From positions 67,001-131,000 of the forward strand of contig NZ_LT629945.1 in the NCBI RefSeq assembly GCF_900104675.1: 64,000 bases of DNA, written 5' to 3'. Under the pieces are notes generated by a model. That model had not been told where the DNA came from. It did no database searches and worked only from the letters and a program-made list of their open reading frames with translations. Made by a program: the position numbers and the translations under genes. Within the stretch, counting starts at the first letter, position 1. The number at the start of each line of letters is the position of its first letter. Origin of the DNA: Angelakisella massiliensis. GTDB lineage: Bacteria > Bacillota > Clostridia > Oscillospirales > Ruminococcaceae. Positions 7,729 through 15,959 of the stretch are shown one piece after another.

Positions 7729-8775
7729 ATGATCACCTATGCCATTCTTCTCCACCCCGGCCATAACCGGGTCTACTTTTCCGCCTCCAAAACCCTTTCT
7801 CTCCACGAGCTTACCATCGCTTTGCGGAGCTTTCAGGGCTCTTTCGGGCCTGCGGAGCTGCGGGAGCTGGCGGGGGTGCCCTATATCACCTTTACCTCCC
7901 AGACCCCTCTTTCTCCCCAGCAGCTGACCGATCTGGGACGGCTTTCTCCTGTCTACGCCTTGTTCCGCTTGAAAGAAAACGCTGACGGTCCCATCCTTTC
8001 CCCCTTGGCGCTGCCGGAAAGCCGCTATATGGATTCCTCTGTCAGCAGTATCCTTAAATACACCGGCAAAACCAACGAACTGTTTACCAGAATGATGTTG
8101 AGCGTGGCCTATCATTCCCTCCCCACTCCTCCCCGGGAACCGGTGCGGGTATTGGACCCCATTGCCGGAAAGGGTACTACTTTGGCGGAATGCCTCATCC
8201 GGGGCTGGGATGCTTATGGCGTTGAAATTGGGGACAAAGCTGCGGGTGAGGCCTTCACCTATATGAAAAAATATCTGGAAACTGAAAAATACAAGCATGA
8301 GGCACAGAACCAACGCATCAGCGGTCCCAACCGCTCTTTCACCGCCCGCCGGTATCAAATCACCCTGGCACACAATAAGGATGAATTCAAGCACAGTCCC
8401 CGGCAGTGGGAAATGGTCGCCGGGGATTCCCAATACTGCGACCATTACTTCCGTCACGGCTTTTTCCATTTGATCGTGGGGGATCTGCCTTATGGGGTGC
8501 AGCACGGAAATGTTACAGGCCAGAGTCAAGGATCTCTCACCAGAAATCCCTGTCAGCTGGTGGAAAAGTGCTGCCCGGCCTGGCATAAGGTGCTGATGAA
8601 AAATGGGATCCTGGCCCTCTCCTGGAACAGTTTTGTTCTTTCCTGGGAAGACCTGGCCGCTGTACTGGAGCGTCATGGTTTTCAGGTGTTTCGGGAGGAG
8701 CCCTATCATTCCTTTGAGCACCGGGTAGATCAGGCGATCCGGCGGGATCTGATCGTAGCTGAGAAAGCAGAGTAA
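7729..8775 (+). CDS. TRM11/UPF0020-type SAM-dependent RNA methyltransferase
   Basis: 348-aa protein. The C-terminal half is a class I methyltransferase with the SAM motif VLDPIAGKGTTLAECLIRGW (residues ~140-160) and a catalytic-loop sequence VGDLPYGVQHG near residue 245, as in Trm11/Trm14-like guanosine-N2 methyltransferases. The N-terminal ~110 residues probably recognise the RNA. The exact tRNA or rRNA target is unknown. The AAGGAG site and ATG at 7729 are clear. It is flanked by the glpK terminator and its own terminator. Confidence 0.8.
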   Translation: MITYAILLHPGHNRVYFSASKTLSLHELTIALRSFQGSFGPAELRELAGVPYITFTSQTPLSPQQLTDLGRLSPVYALFRLKENADGPILSPLALPESRYMDSSVSSILKYTGKTNELFTRMMLSVAYHSLPTPPREPVRVLDPIAGKGTTLAECLIRGWDAYGVEIGDKAAGEAFTYMKKYLETEKYKHEAQNQRISGPNRSFTARRYQITLAHNKDEFKHSPRQWEMVAGDSQYCDHYFRHGFFHLIVGDLPYGVQHGNVTGQSQGSLTRNPCQLVEKCCPAWHKVLMKNGILALSWNSFVLSWEDLAAVLERHGFQVFREEPYHSFEHRVDQAIRRDLIVAEKAE

Positions 8776-8836
8776 TCATTCTTTGCTTTTCCACAGATAG
8801 TCTTTTTCCTCTTACCAGACATCACTGTGAACCTCG

Positions 8837-8876
8837 CATCCCAAAACCTTTCCAGTGGGTTTTGGGATGTCGCTTT
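8837..8876 (+). terminator. Terminator between convergent methyltransferase genes
   Basis: CATCCCAAAACC and GGTTTTGGGATG form a 12-bp stem followed by TCGCTTTT. Confidence 0.75.
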
Positions 8877-8899
8877 TATGCTCTGTCTGCAATCAGCCC

Positions 8900-9535
8900 T
8901 TACTGCGCTGTCTCCTTTTTTGCCATCATGCACAGCCAGTGCCTCCTCTGATCGCAGGCAACCATTATTTCCTTAAAACCAGCTTTTTGGAGGAAATCTT
9001 TCAGCTGATCCTTATGATAAATTTGCAGACCGTCAATCATGCTCATCCATTTCCTGTCCTCTTTTCCGGTGCCGTCTGCTTCGTTTACGATCAAAAACAT
9101 ACCTCCCGGTTTCAGCACCCGCCACACTTCCCGGAAGCTTTCAACCGGGCCCGGCCAAAAATATACGGTTTCAAAAGCTGTAATCAGGTCAAAAACCTCT
9201 GCCTGAAAGGGAAGATGGGATACATTCCCCCAAATGACCTGAAGTCTGCCTGCTTGAATTGCCTGTCGGCCAATATGTTTTGTTTTTTCAACTGCTGTCT
9301 GGGAATAATCCAAAGCTGTCACCTTCGCCTTGGGAAATTTCTTTAACAGCTGTACCGTGTTTCTTCCTCCGCCGCATCCCAATTCTGCAATCCGGTCAGG
9401 AGAAATACCCCAGAGATGCCCCATACCCCAGTCGGAAACTGATGCATGAGCCCTGTTCATTGCCTCCATCATCAATTTTCCCCATATGCCCTCCGGCTTT
9501 CGCACATGTTTGAAGTATCCTTTGATCATTCCCAT
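8900..9535 (-). CDS. Class I SAM-dependent methyltransferase
   Basis: 211-aa cytosolic protein with the SAM-binding motif RIAELGCGGGRNTVQLLKKF (residues ~50-70), an acidic residue after strand 2 (VTALDYS), GNVSHLPFQAEVFDLI, and WRVLKPGGMFLIV, as in the Methyltransf_11 family. The substrate is unknown. Two starts are possible: ATG 9556, and ATG 9535, which has GAGG eight bases upstream and yields MGMIKGYFKHVRKPEG. I chose the latter. The preceding 76-aa membrane protein gene lies downstream on the same strand, so the two may be co-transcribed. Confidence 0.85.
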   Translation of the reverse strand: MGMIKGYFKHVRKPEGIWGKLMMEAMNRAHASVSDWGMGHLWGISPDRIAELGCGGGRNTVQLLKKFPKAKVTALDYSQTAVEKTKHIGRQAIQAGRLQVIWGNVSHLPFQAEVFDLITAFETVYFWPGPVESFREVWRVLKPGGMFLIVNEADGTGKEDRKWMSMIDGLQIYHKDQLKDFLQKAGFKEIMVACDQRRHWLCMMAKKETAQ

Positions 9536-9612
9536 TTTTATATCCTCAACTGACATACCCGCCTGTATGATTGATGCCCGGCGGGTATTTTCTTTTAACT
9601 CAAAGCCTAAAC

Positions 9613-9843
9613 TCAGTTCTCCTTTTTAAAATATTCCTTTGCTAAAATAATGAAACCTCCCACAAGCAAAAGCAAAGAAATCAATAGCGGAAAAGCGGTT
9701 CCATTCTGGAGCACCGTGCAAACAAACCTTCCTGGAGGAGTTACCCATCCATCTGCCGGAACAATTCCCGCGACAGCAACAAGAATCGCAGTGCCGATCA
9801 TTCCGCCTATAAATAAAATGCCGCCTATAAATACTTTTCTCAT
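9613..9843 (-). CDS. Small two-span membrane protein
   Basis: 76 aa with two hydrophobic helices (GGILFIGGMIGTAILVAVAG and FPLLISLLLLVGGFIILA) joined by a ~20-residue loop, and a lysine-rich C-terminus (KEYFKKEN). No family is recognised. A strong GGGAGGTAAC site precedes ATG 9843. It lies just upstream of the methyltransferase gene, with an inverted repeat in its promoter region. Confidence 0.6.
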   Translation of the reverse strand: MRKVFIGGILFIGGMIGTAILVAVAGIVPADGWVTPPGRFVCTVLQNGTAFPLLISLLLLVGGFIILAKEYFKKEN

Positions 9844-9878
9844 CTGTTACCTCCCTGCAAGTCCATTTGATGGTTTTG

Positions 9879-9894
9879 GTTAGTTTATGCTAAC
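9879..9894. promoter_or_regulatory. Inverted repeat, possible TetR-type operator
   Basis: GTTAG-TTTATG-CTAAC, with further pairing outside (TT/AA), lies 36 bases upstream of the small membrane protein gene. No regulator gene is adjacent. The stretch from here to 10189 has no recognisable gene. Confidence 0.35.
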
Positions 9895-10189
9895 TAAAGC
9901 ATACCACAGTCTTTGTCCAGAAAAAGAAATAAATTGTAAACTTGGAGAAGAAAGCGCATTCAACGCAGAAGATGTTACAAAATGCTCTTATAAAATGAAG
10001 AAACCGCACTCTGCTGATGTATTCCATTGCTGCCAAATATAACGCTGCATCCGTTTGTGGGCTTGAAATTGTTCCTGTTCATAGCTGTTTGCGGTATGTC
10101 CGCTCTGCTTCAAATGATATCCTTGAGGCTGCTTTTCAGTTTTCTCCTTCATCCGGGCTCTCTGTGGAGCTATCTCTAAAAGGTCAAAT

Positions 10190-10245
10190 AAAAATGAACC
10201 GAGCCCACCGGTGAAATTACACCTTTGCGCTCGGTTCATTTCTTA
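10190..10245. terminator. Bidirectional terminator
   Basis: AAATGAACCGAGC pairs perfectly (13 bp) with GCTCGGTTCATTT and is T-rich on both sides. On the minus strand it directly follows the stop of the 53-codon gene downstream of ybaK. Confidence 0.8.
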
Positions 10246-10404
10246 ATCGCTATTGCGAAATGTTCTTTCAGGGGGAAAGCTTTCTGCCTTTACATTTCCT
10301 TTGGTATGCTGTACGGTACCGTTTCCCTTTTCTTCTTCGCCAAAATCATCCGTCCAAGGCAGAAATGCAGGCAGCACTCCAGTTTTCCTCTGTTTGTTGC
10401 CCAA
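10243..10404 (-). CDS. Possible small protein (53 aa) downstream of ybaK
   Basis: The ybaK stop codon TAA runs into AAGGAGGAG, a full ribosome binding site, followed by TTG at 10404 and 53 codons ending exactly at a strong terminator. The predicted protein is polar and slightly charged with no recognised domain (LPAFLPWTDDFGEEEKGNG in the middle). Tight spacing after ybaK and the terminator at its end argue for a gene. The TTG start and unremarkable sequence argue for caution. Confidence 0.4.
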   Translation of the reverse strand: MGNKQRKTGVLPAFLPWTDDFGEEEKGNGTVQHTKGNVKAESFPPERTFRNSD

Positions 10405-10413
10405 TTCTCCTCC

Positions 10414-10893
10414 TTATTCCACTGTCAAGTCTGCTGTTTTACCCCGTACCAGCTTCAAAAGAGCGTCAGGAGCCACCTCTACCTGAAAGCCGATTTTTCC
10501 TCCGCTGACTATAACGGTTGGTATATCCAGCACCCGCTGGTCAAAAACAGTGGGAAACAGTTTTTTCATTCCCACTGGTGAACATCCACCCCGGATATAG
10601 CCGGTGAGCTTGTTGATTTCATCCACATGGATCATCGCAATGGATTTTTCCCCTACCGCTTTGGCGGCCTTTTTCAAATCCAGCTCCGCAGCCACGGGGA
10701 TGACAAAAACATAGGGCTGTCCTGAGCCGGATTTTGTAACCAGTGTCTTATACACCTGGTCCGGGTTCTGTCCAAGCTTGGTCGCTACACTGACGCCGTC
10801 GATCTTTCCATCCTCATGGTCATAAGTATAACTGTGATAGGCAATACCGGCTTTATCCAGCATTCTCATCACATTGGTTTTTGTTTCTGCCAT
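10414..10893 (-). CDS. ybaK: Cys-tRNA(Pro)/aminoacyl-tRNA deacylase YbaK/EbsC family
   Basis: 159-aa protein of the YbaK/ProX editing-domain family, which hydrolyses misacylated Cys-tRNA(Pro) in trans and so guards translation fidelity. Visible family features are the N-terminal SYTYDHEDGKIDGVSVATKLG, VYKTLVTKSGS with the catalytic-site lysine, AELDLKKAAKAVGEKSIAM, and GYIRGGCSPVGMKK near residue 100. The length matches stand-alone YbaK. The ribosome binding site AAAGGATGAG precedes ATG 10893. Confidence 0.92.
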   Translation of the reverse strand: MAETKTNVMRMLDKAGIAYHSYTYDHEDGKIDGVSVATKLGQNPDQVYKTLVTKSGSGQPYVFVIPVAAELDLKKAAKAVGEKSIAMIHVDEINKLTGYIRGGCSPVGMKKLFPTVFDQRVLDIPTVIVSGGKIGFQVEVAPDALLKLVRGKTADLTVE

Positions 10894-10965
10894 ATATGCT
10901 CATCCTTTCCTGTTCCTCAGGATTATACTACCGGCAGCTTTGGAAATCAACTGTTTTTGCTGTCT

Positions 10966-11006
10966 GAGAAAAGGGATCTGGCAAGCACAACCAGATCCCT
11001 TTTCTC
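10966..11006. terminator. Strong hairpin between citX and ybaK
   Basis: GAGAAAAGGGATCTGG pairs perfectly over 16 bp with CCAGATCCCTTTTCTC. T-rich sequence follows mainly on the plus side. Confidence 0.6.
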
Positions 11007-11026
11007 AGGTAGATTTTTCCCTTTAT

Positions 11027-11064
11027 TGAAAAACGCCCCTCCTCATCCGTAAAAGGATGGCGTA
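11027..11064 (-). terminator. Terminator of the citrate operon after citX
   Basis: Just 3' of the citX stop on the minus strand, ACGCCATCC and GGATGAGGAGGGGCGT form an interrupted stem followed by five T. Confidence 0.6.
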
Positions 11065-11066
11065 TC

Positions 11067-11588
11067 TCAACCAAAGTATTTTTTGGCTTCCGACAGAAGA
11101 AACTCCGCCTTGCGGGAGACATCTTCGGGCTTGTGGATTTTGCGGGAAACGCATACCGCAGCCGGCTGATCACAGACAAAACATCCTCTGGGTGGAAGCC
11201 CCAACGCTTCCCGTCCCACCGGAACGCCTTCACTGTCCATCAAATCAATGTCCAGCATTCTCCCGCCGGGAATTTGCTGCTCCGCCTCTACAGAAAACAT
11301 CTTTACCTTTCTGGGATCCTCCTGCACCGCAATAAAACAGGCCGGACCATCCTCACCAGTTATAAAGCCCTCATGCCTCCAGGCCCATCCCTGATGGTCA
11401 AGCATTTTGGTATATTCCTCACACATAGAGCGAAACAGCGGCTCATAGACCGGATCTGCCCGATAAGCTACCGGCAGACAAACAGTGATGGTCACCAAAG
11501 AGGCAAAACCGCCTTTTGCCGCCAGCTCCTGCCTTTTGTTCCACCTTTTTTCCCGATCCTCCAATACCCGAAGCAGACGCTCGTCCAT
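11067..11588 (-). CDS. citX: Apo-citrate lyase phosphoribosyl-dephospho-CoA transferase
   Basis: CitX attaches the 2'-(5''-triphosphoribosyl)-3'-dephospho-CoA group to the serine of the acyl-carrier subunit CitD (EC 2.7.7.61). The 173-aa protein has the N-terminal LEDREKRWNKRQELA and the family motif PGGRMLDIDLMDSEG (residues ~100-114), followed by REALGLPPRGCFVCDQPA. It is the last gene of the leftward citDEF-tctCBA-citG-citX operon, 12 bases after citG. CitX and CitG are separate here rather than fused as in some lactobacilli. Confidence 0.92.
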   Translation of the reverse strand: MDERLLRVLEDREKRWNKRQELAAKGGFASLVTITVCLPVAYRADPVYEPLFRSMCEEYTKMLDHQGWAWRHEGFITGEDGPACFIAVQEDPRKVKMFSVEAEQQIPGGRMLDIDLMDSEGVPVGREALGLPPRGCFVCDQPAAVCVSRKIHKPEDVSRKAEFLLSEAKKYFG

Positions 11589-11600
11589 TTTTTCCTCCTG

Positions 11601-12461
11601 TCAACTCAGTCTCATGCGGGATAACCGATACAGGACGATGGCAACGGACAGCAGGTCCGCGCATCCTCCCGGACTGAGATTCTTTTCAATATAGATCCGG
11701 TCCATTTCCGACAAAGCCGTCATACCGGATGGAGTCAGCGCTCCTCCCTGTTCCAACAGCTCCCGGGCTGAAGCACGGAGAAAAGCAAGTCCCTCCATGC
11801 CGCAGCGGGCCAGAACATTGGTATCCTCCACCTGCGCCATTAAATGGAGCAGGGTTTGGAGGTAAATTTCATTTTCATGATATTGGCCGGAAGAAAACAA
11901 TTCCTCCAGCACAGGCAAAGCATAACGGCGAACCGATTCAAAACCGGAGGCTGCCTCACCCCGGATTCCCCGGATGCCATATCGGTCATACAACTTGCGC
12001 CCCTGAGTCAATTTGTCCTCCTGGCGCAGGAAGTCCCTTTGGGCAGGCTGGGCAATCACACTGGCTGCGGTACAAACCCGACGGACCCCCAGATCCTTCA
12101 GCTGTATGCCGCAATAACCTGCTGCCGCGGCAATAATTCCAAGGGAGAAAATCGCTCCCTTATGAGTATTGACACCCTTTGTAGCCGCGAACATCTTTTT
12201 TTCACACTCCACCCCCAGTGGGCGAAGCTGATCCAGACTGCATCCGTCCAATTGCTCCAGTTCAGCTCCCACCCGGGCGCATTGTTCAAAATAGGGAGCA
12301 ATCGCAGTAATGCTGGTCAAAAAAGTATAAAAATCCATATCCCGATGGGCACCGCTGCTATAGCGATCCACCAAACCGGGTTTTGGAGAGGCCGAGACCT
12401 CCGCCAACAGCGCACCGGCACAGCAGCAGCGGATTTGATAATACAGTTCTGCCGGTTCCAA
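11601..12461 (-). CDS. citG: Triphosphoribosyl-dephospho-CoA synthase
   Basis: CitG makes the citrate lyase prosthetic-group precursor from ATP and dephospho-CoA (EC 2.4.2.52). The 286-aa protein has LLAEVSASPKPGLVDRYSSG near residue 20 and GVNTHKGAIFSLGII near residue 100, both hallmarks of the CitG/MdcB family. The start is TTG at 12461 behind AAGGAGG with 8-base spacing. Its place among citDEF and citX points to citrate lyase rather than malonate decarboxylase. A hairpin lies just upstream, between it and tctA. Confidence 0.92.
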   Translation of the reverse strand: MEPAELYYQIRCCCAGALLAEVSASPKPGLVDRYSSGAHRDMDFYTFLTSITAIAPYFEQCARVGAELEQLDGCSLDQLRPLGVECEKKMFAATKGVNTHKGAIFSLGIIAAAAGYCGIQLKDLGVRRVCTAASVIAQPAQRDFLRQEDKLTQGRKLYDRYGIRGIRGEAASGFESVRRYALPVLEELFSSGQYHENEIYLQTLLHLMAQVEDTNVLARCGMEGLAFLRASARELLEQGGALTPSGMTALSEMDRIYIEKNLSPGGCADLLSVAIVLYRLSRMRLS

Positions 12462-12481
12462 GGGCCTCTCCTCCTTAAGAT

Positions 12482-12519
12482 AGCCCCATCATCCGCTGTT
12501 TCCAGTGAATGATGGGGCT
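12482..12519 (-). other. Intercistronic hairpin between tctA and citG
   Basis: AGCCCCATCAT pairs with ATGATGGGGCT (11 bp) a few bases ahead of the citG ribosome binding site. Only a weak T-run follows, so it may partly terminate the transcript or shield the message rather than stop it fully. Confidence 0.5.
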
Positions 12520-12590
12520 GTTTTCGACGCGTAAAACCATTGGCTTTACCAGCCGATGCGTAAAACGTTATGAAAAGAGAACTGAATCAA

Positions 12591-14117
12591 TCAAGCTGCG
12601 GTCTTGTTCTTCTTCTTGCTGAACAGAGGCTTGATCACAGGCAGCAGCAGCATGATAACGCAAACCAGCATGATGATACCGGTGATGGGTCTCTTCAGCA
12701 GGTAAATGAACTCAGCCATCAGAGTATCGCCGTTGGCAATGGTAACAGCACGGCGCAGGTTGGACTCGCACAGAGTACCAAGCACCAGGCCCAGGATCAG
12801 AGCAGCGGAGTTGAACTTGCAGATGGCGAAGACAAAGCCGATGATACCGGCAATAGCCATCAACTGAACGTCCACGATGGCGCTCTTGGTGGCATAGGAA
12901 CCGATAGTGGCCAGCATGATGATGGTGGGTCCGAGGATGCTGTAGGGGATGGACAGAATCTTGGCAAACACCTTGGCAACAGCGATGGAAACGAATACCA
13001 TCAGGATGTTGGCGATAGCCATGGAAGCGAAGGTGGCAGCCAGATAGTCAGGCTGGTTGACCAGCAGCAGGGGGCCCATCTGGACGCCCTTCAGGGTCAG
13101 AGCAGACATCATGATAGCGGCAGCGTTACCGCCGGGGATACCCAGGGAGAGCAGAGGAACCATGGCGCCGCCGGTAGCAGCGTTGTTGGCAGTCTCGGAA
13201 GCAGCGATACCGCCGATGTAGCCGGTACCAAAGCGCTCAGGATGCTTAGCCATCTTAACTTCCATGGAGTAGCACAGGAAGGAAGCGATGGTGGCGCCGG
13301 CGCCGGGAAGAATACCAACGATGGTACCAACGATGGCGCAGCGGAGGATGATCCACTTGATCTCCCACCACTCTTTGAAGGTGGGCAGGCTGGTGTTGAC
13401 GGAACCATTGCCGGCGCCGTCGGTAGCTTTCAGGGTCTTGGGCTTCTGGGTCTGCTTGAGAACCTCAGTAACAGCGAAGATACCGATCATGACAGGGATC
13501 ATCTCGATACCGGAGGTGAGCAGGGAGGAACCGAAGGTCAGACGGGGCACGCCCAGCAGGGGGTCGATACCGAAGCAAGCCAGGAAGATACCCAGCAGGC
13601 CGGAGATGATGGTCCGGCAGATGTTGTCGCTGTCCAGGCAGGTGAGGATGGACAGACCCATGAAGGTGATGGCGAACAGCTCGGAAGGACCGAAGCTCAG
13701 AGCAGCCTGGGTCAGCTGGGGGCTGAGCAGGAACATGCACAGAGCAGCAAACATACCGCCGATGGCGGAGCAAACCAGAGAAACACCCAGGGCTTTACCC
13801 GCCTGGCCCTGCTGAGCCATGGGATAGCCGTCGAAGGTGGTGGGCGCCGAAGACGGAACGCCGGGGATCTTAAAGAGGATAGCGGTGATACCACCACCGG
13901 TGATGGAGGCGCAGTAGATGGCCACCAGGAACGCGATGCCCTCAACAGCGGGCATGCTGTAGGTAAAGGGAACACCCAGAGCAACAGCCATGGTAGCGGA
14001 AACGCCGGGGAGGGCGCCGAAGATAACACCCAGAATAATGGCAGCCAGCATCATGACCAGCATCTTGGGAGTGCAGACGATGGAGAAGCCGGAAACTAAC
14101 AGTTGACCCAAATCCAT
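12591..14117 (-). CDS. tctA: Tripartite tricarboxylate transporter, large membrane subunit TctA
   Basis: 508-aa polytopic protein with about 10-12 hydrophobic segments. It carries the duplicated TctA motif near the start, GALPGVSATMAVALGVPF, and a second related segment GILPGAGATIASFLCYSMEV, then GGIAASETANNAATGGAMVP and SLGIPGGNAAAIM. TctA is the main permease subunit of cation-coupled, binding-protein-dependent citrate/tricarboxylate uptake. It follows tctB by 20 bases with an AGGAGG site. Lying inside the citrate lyase operon makes citrate or a related tricarboxylate the likely cargo. Confidence 0.95.
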   Translation of the reverse strand: MDLGQLLVSGFSIVCTPKMLVMMLAAIILGVIFGALPGVSATMAVALGVPFTYSMPAVEGIAFLVAIYCASITGGGITAILFKIPGVPSSAPTTFDGYPMAQQGQAGKALGVSLVCSAIGGMFAALCMFLLSPQLTQAALSFGPSELFAITFMGLSILTCLDSDNICRTIISGLLGIFLACFGIDPLLGVPRLTFGSSLLTSGIEMIPVMIGIFAVTEVLKQTQKPKTLKATDGAGNGSVNTSLPTFKEWWEIKWIILRCAIVGTIVGILPGAGATIASFLCYSMEVKMAKHPERFGTGYIGGIAASETANNAATGGAMVPLLSLGIPGGNAAAIMMSALTLKGVQMGPLLLVNQPDYLAATFASMAIANILMVFVSIAVAKVFAKILSIPYSILGPTIIMLATIGSYATKSAIVDVQLMAIAGIIGFVFAICKFNSAALILGLVLGTLCESNLRRAVTIANGDTLMAEFIYLLKRPITGIIMLVCVIMLLLPVIKPLFSKKKNKTAA

Positions 14118-14137
14118 AATTTTCTACTCCTCCTATC

Positions 14138-14665
14138 TTAGAATGTAGGGATAATGCCTTCCACAGCCAGAGCGATGGTACGGAAGATGCCATAGCCTCT
14201 GGGAAGCATAACGCCCAGGAAGACAGAGAATCCGATGTACAGAATCAGGGTGATGACCAGAGCGGACAGCACCAGTACAGGAATACGGCGCTCACCCAGC
14301 AGCAGACCATAAGCAACCATGAACAGGAAGCAGGTGAACAGGAAGCCAAGATACTCCAGCACCAGAGCCATCACCATAACGATGACCATAGCCACAAAGA
14401 GCTTGGACTTAAAGAAGGCCGCAGTCTCCTTGGCAATGCCGCCAAAGCCGAAGGAAATACCATTGGCACGATTAGTCTTGATAATACGGAAGATGTTGTA
14501 GGCCAAAGCCAGGAACATCAGGAACAGGACCGCCTGGGGCCACTGCTCAGCACCCAGCTCCAACGGATCGGAAGCGGGCATTGTTGCGCCGACGTAGAAG
14601 AAGCAGAAGATACCGAACGCCAGCAGCAATACATTAACTATCAGTTCCAGTGTCAAGTGACTCAT
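14138..14665 (-). CDS. tctB: Tripartite tricarboxylate transporter, small membrane subunit TctB
   Basis: 175-aa protein with four hydrophobic segments (e.g. LIVNVLLLAFGIFCFFYVGA and LFVAMVIVMVMALVLEYLGF), the usual size and topology of the TctB family. It partners TctA in the membrane. Sequence identity in this family is low, so the call rests on topology and its position between tctC and tctA. The ribosome binding site is poor (AAAGTGAG directly before ATG). Confidence 0.85.
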   Translation of the reverse strand: MSHLTLELIVNVLLLAFGIFCFFYVGATMPASDPLELGAEQWPQAVLFLMFLALAYNIFRIIKTNRANGISFGFGGIAKETAAFFKSKLFVAMVIVMVMALVLEYLGFLFTCFLFMVAYGLLLGERRIPVLVLSALVITLILYIGFSVFLGVMLPRGYGIFRTIALAVEGIIPTF

Positions 14666-14736
14666 CTCACTTTCTCATTGATCTCATACAATCTCATACA
14701 CACTCATACAAACAATGGGAAGCCATATGCTTCCCC

Positions 14737-14773
14737 CTTGGTCCGCACCGGCCTAAAACCGGTGCGGACCAAG
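14737..14773 (-). other. 15-bp hairpin between tctC and tctB
   Basis: CTTGGTCCGCACCGG pairs perfectly with CCGGTGCGGACCAAG. It has no T-run on the minus strand, and a smaller stem (GGAAGC/GCTTCC) follows. Such a structure commonly protects the 3' end of an upstream cistron from exonucleases or reduces read-through, letting the binding protein exceed the permease. Confidence 0.6.
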
Positions 14774-14853
14774 GCAAGAATTCTTAGAGAAAATATCGCC
14801 TTTGCAGTTTTCTCAACCTTCAAAAACTGCAGAAAAGACCATTAAGGGTTCAA

Positions 14854-15876
14854 TTAGGCAGCGGTGTAGTCTCTAACCAGCAGGCCCTGATCTCTCAGGT
14901 ACTCGGTAAAGGTGGCATACTCTTCATCCATCAGAGCCTGAGTGTCGGCAGCGTTGGCATAGCCTTCACGCTCGTCATAAGCACCCTGCTCCAAGAAGGA
15001 CTGCCAGGTGGGATCCTGGACGCACTCGGCAATGGCAGCTTCCATCGCGTCGATAGCGGCTTGAGGAGTACCCTTGCGGCACATAACAGCTCTCCAGGTA
15101 CCGATGTAAGAATCGATGCCCAGCTCGCCGGTGCACTCCATGTCGGGATATCTCTTCATTCTGTTCTCGCTCAGAGCAACGATAGGAATGATATCGCCGG
15201 AAGCGATCAGACCCTGGATCTCATCAGTACCAGTGATCATCAGGTGGAGGTGACCGCCAGCGATAGCAGCGTTCATCTCAGAACCGGAACCATAAGCAAC
15301 TTCCTTGACAGGGAGACCTTCCAGAGTCTGACGGAGAGAGGCAGCGTCAGCACCGGTAGCAGACAGCATACCAACGGAAATCTCGTTGGGATGAGCGTTG
15401 ATGTAGTCAAGCAGCTCAGAGAAGTTGGTGTACTTGCCCTCAGCAGCCTTCTTGGAAGCAGCGATGATGCTGATGGAGTGTACCAGCTTGGCAACAGGAA
15501 CGAACTCATCCTTGAAGTTCATGGTGGGGATACCCTGGAGGTCCGCCATGATCAGGGACTGAGTACCCAGCATATAGGTGTAGCCGTCAGCGGGCTGCTT
15601 GTAAACATACTCCACACCGTTGACACCGCCGGCGCCTTCGATGTTGTTGACCTGAACCTGGACGCCCAGCTTCTTGGTCAGCAGGTCAGCCATGGGACGG
15701 ATGGTAGCGTCAGCGCCGCCGCCAACACCCCAGGGGCAGACGATTTCAACTTTTCTCTCCCAGACCCAGTTGCCGTCAGCATCAACGGTTCCCTCGGAAG
15801 AACCGGCGCCGCTGCAGCCGGCAACCATCATCAGAGCGAGTACCGCGCTGACCAGCGCAAACAATCTCTTCTTCAT
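14854..15876 (-). CDS. tctC: Tripartite tricarboxylate transporter substrate-binding lipoprotein TctC (Bug family)
   Basis: 340-aa extracellular solute-binding protein. Residues 1-20 form a signal peptide ending in the lipobox MVAGC with Cys21 as the lipid anchor. The mature part has the Bug-fold hallmarks VEIVCPWGVGGGADATIRPM, NIEGAGGVNGVEYVYK and YTYMLGTQSLIMADL. It would bind citrate or another carboxylate at the membrane surface and deliver it to TctAB. Stem-loops flank the gene on both sides (15908-15932 and 14737-14773). Confidence 0.94.
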   Translation of the reverse strand: MKKRLFALVSAVLALMMVAGCSGAGSSEGTVDADGNWVWERKVEIVCPWGVGGGADATIRPMADLLTKKLGVQVQVNNIEGAGGVNGVEYVYKQPADGYTYMLGTQSLIMADLQGIPTMNFKDEFVPVAKLVHSISIIAASKKAAEGKYTNFSELLDYINAHPNEISVGMLSATGADAASLRQTLEGLPVKEVAYGSGSEMNAAIAGGHLHLMITGTDEIQGLIASGDIIPIVALSENRMKRYPDMECTGELGIDSYIGTWRAVMCRKGTPQAAIDAMEAAIAECVQDPTWQSFLEQGAYDEREGYANAADTQALMDEEYATFTEYLRDQGLLVRDYTAA

Positions 15877-15907
15877 GATTCAATCTCCTCATACTTTTTT
15901 ATCTTCC

Positions 15908-15932
15908 CGCCGGGGGCCGAATGTCCCCGGCG
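15908..15932 (-). other. Hairpin between citF and tctC
   Basis: CGCCGGGG and CCCCGGCG pair around a 9-base loop in the citF-tctC gap. It is not followed by a good T-run and probably partly separates expression of the lyase and transporter segments. Confidence 0.5.
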
Positions 15933-15959
15933 ACAAAACCGAAACCATGTTTTGCAAAA

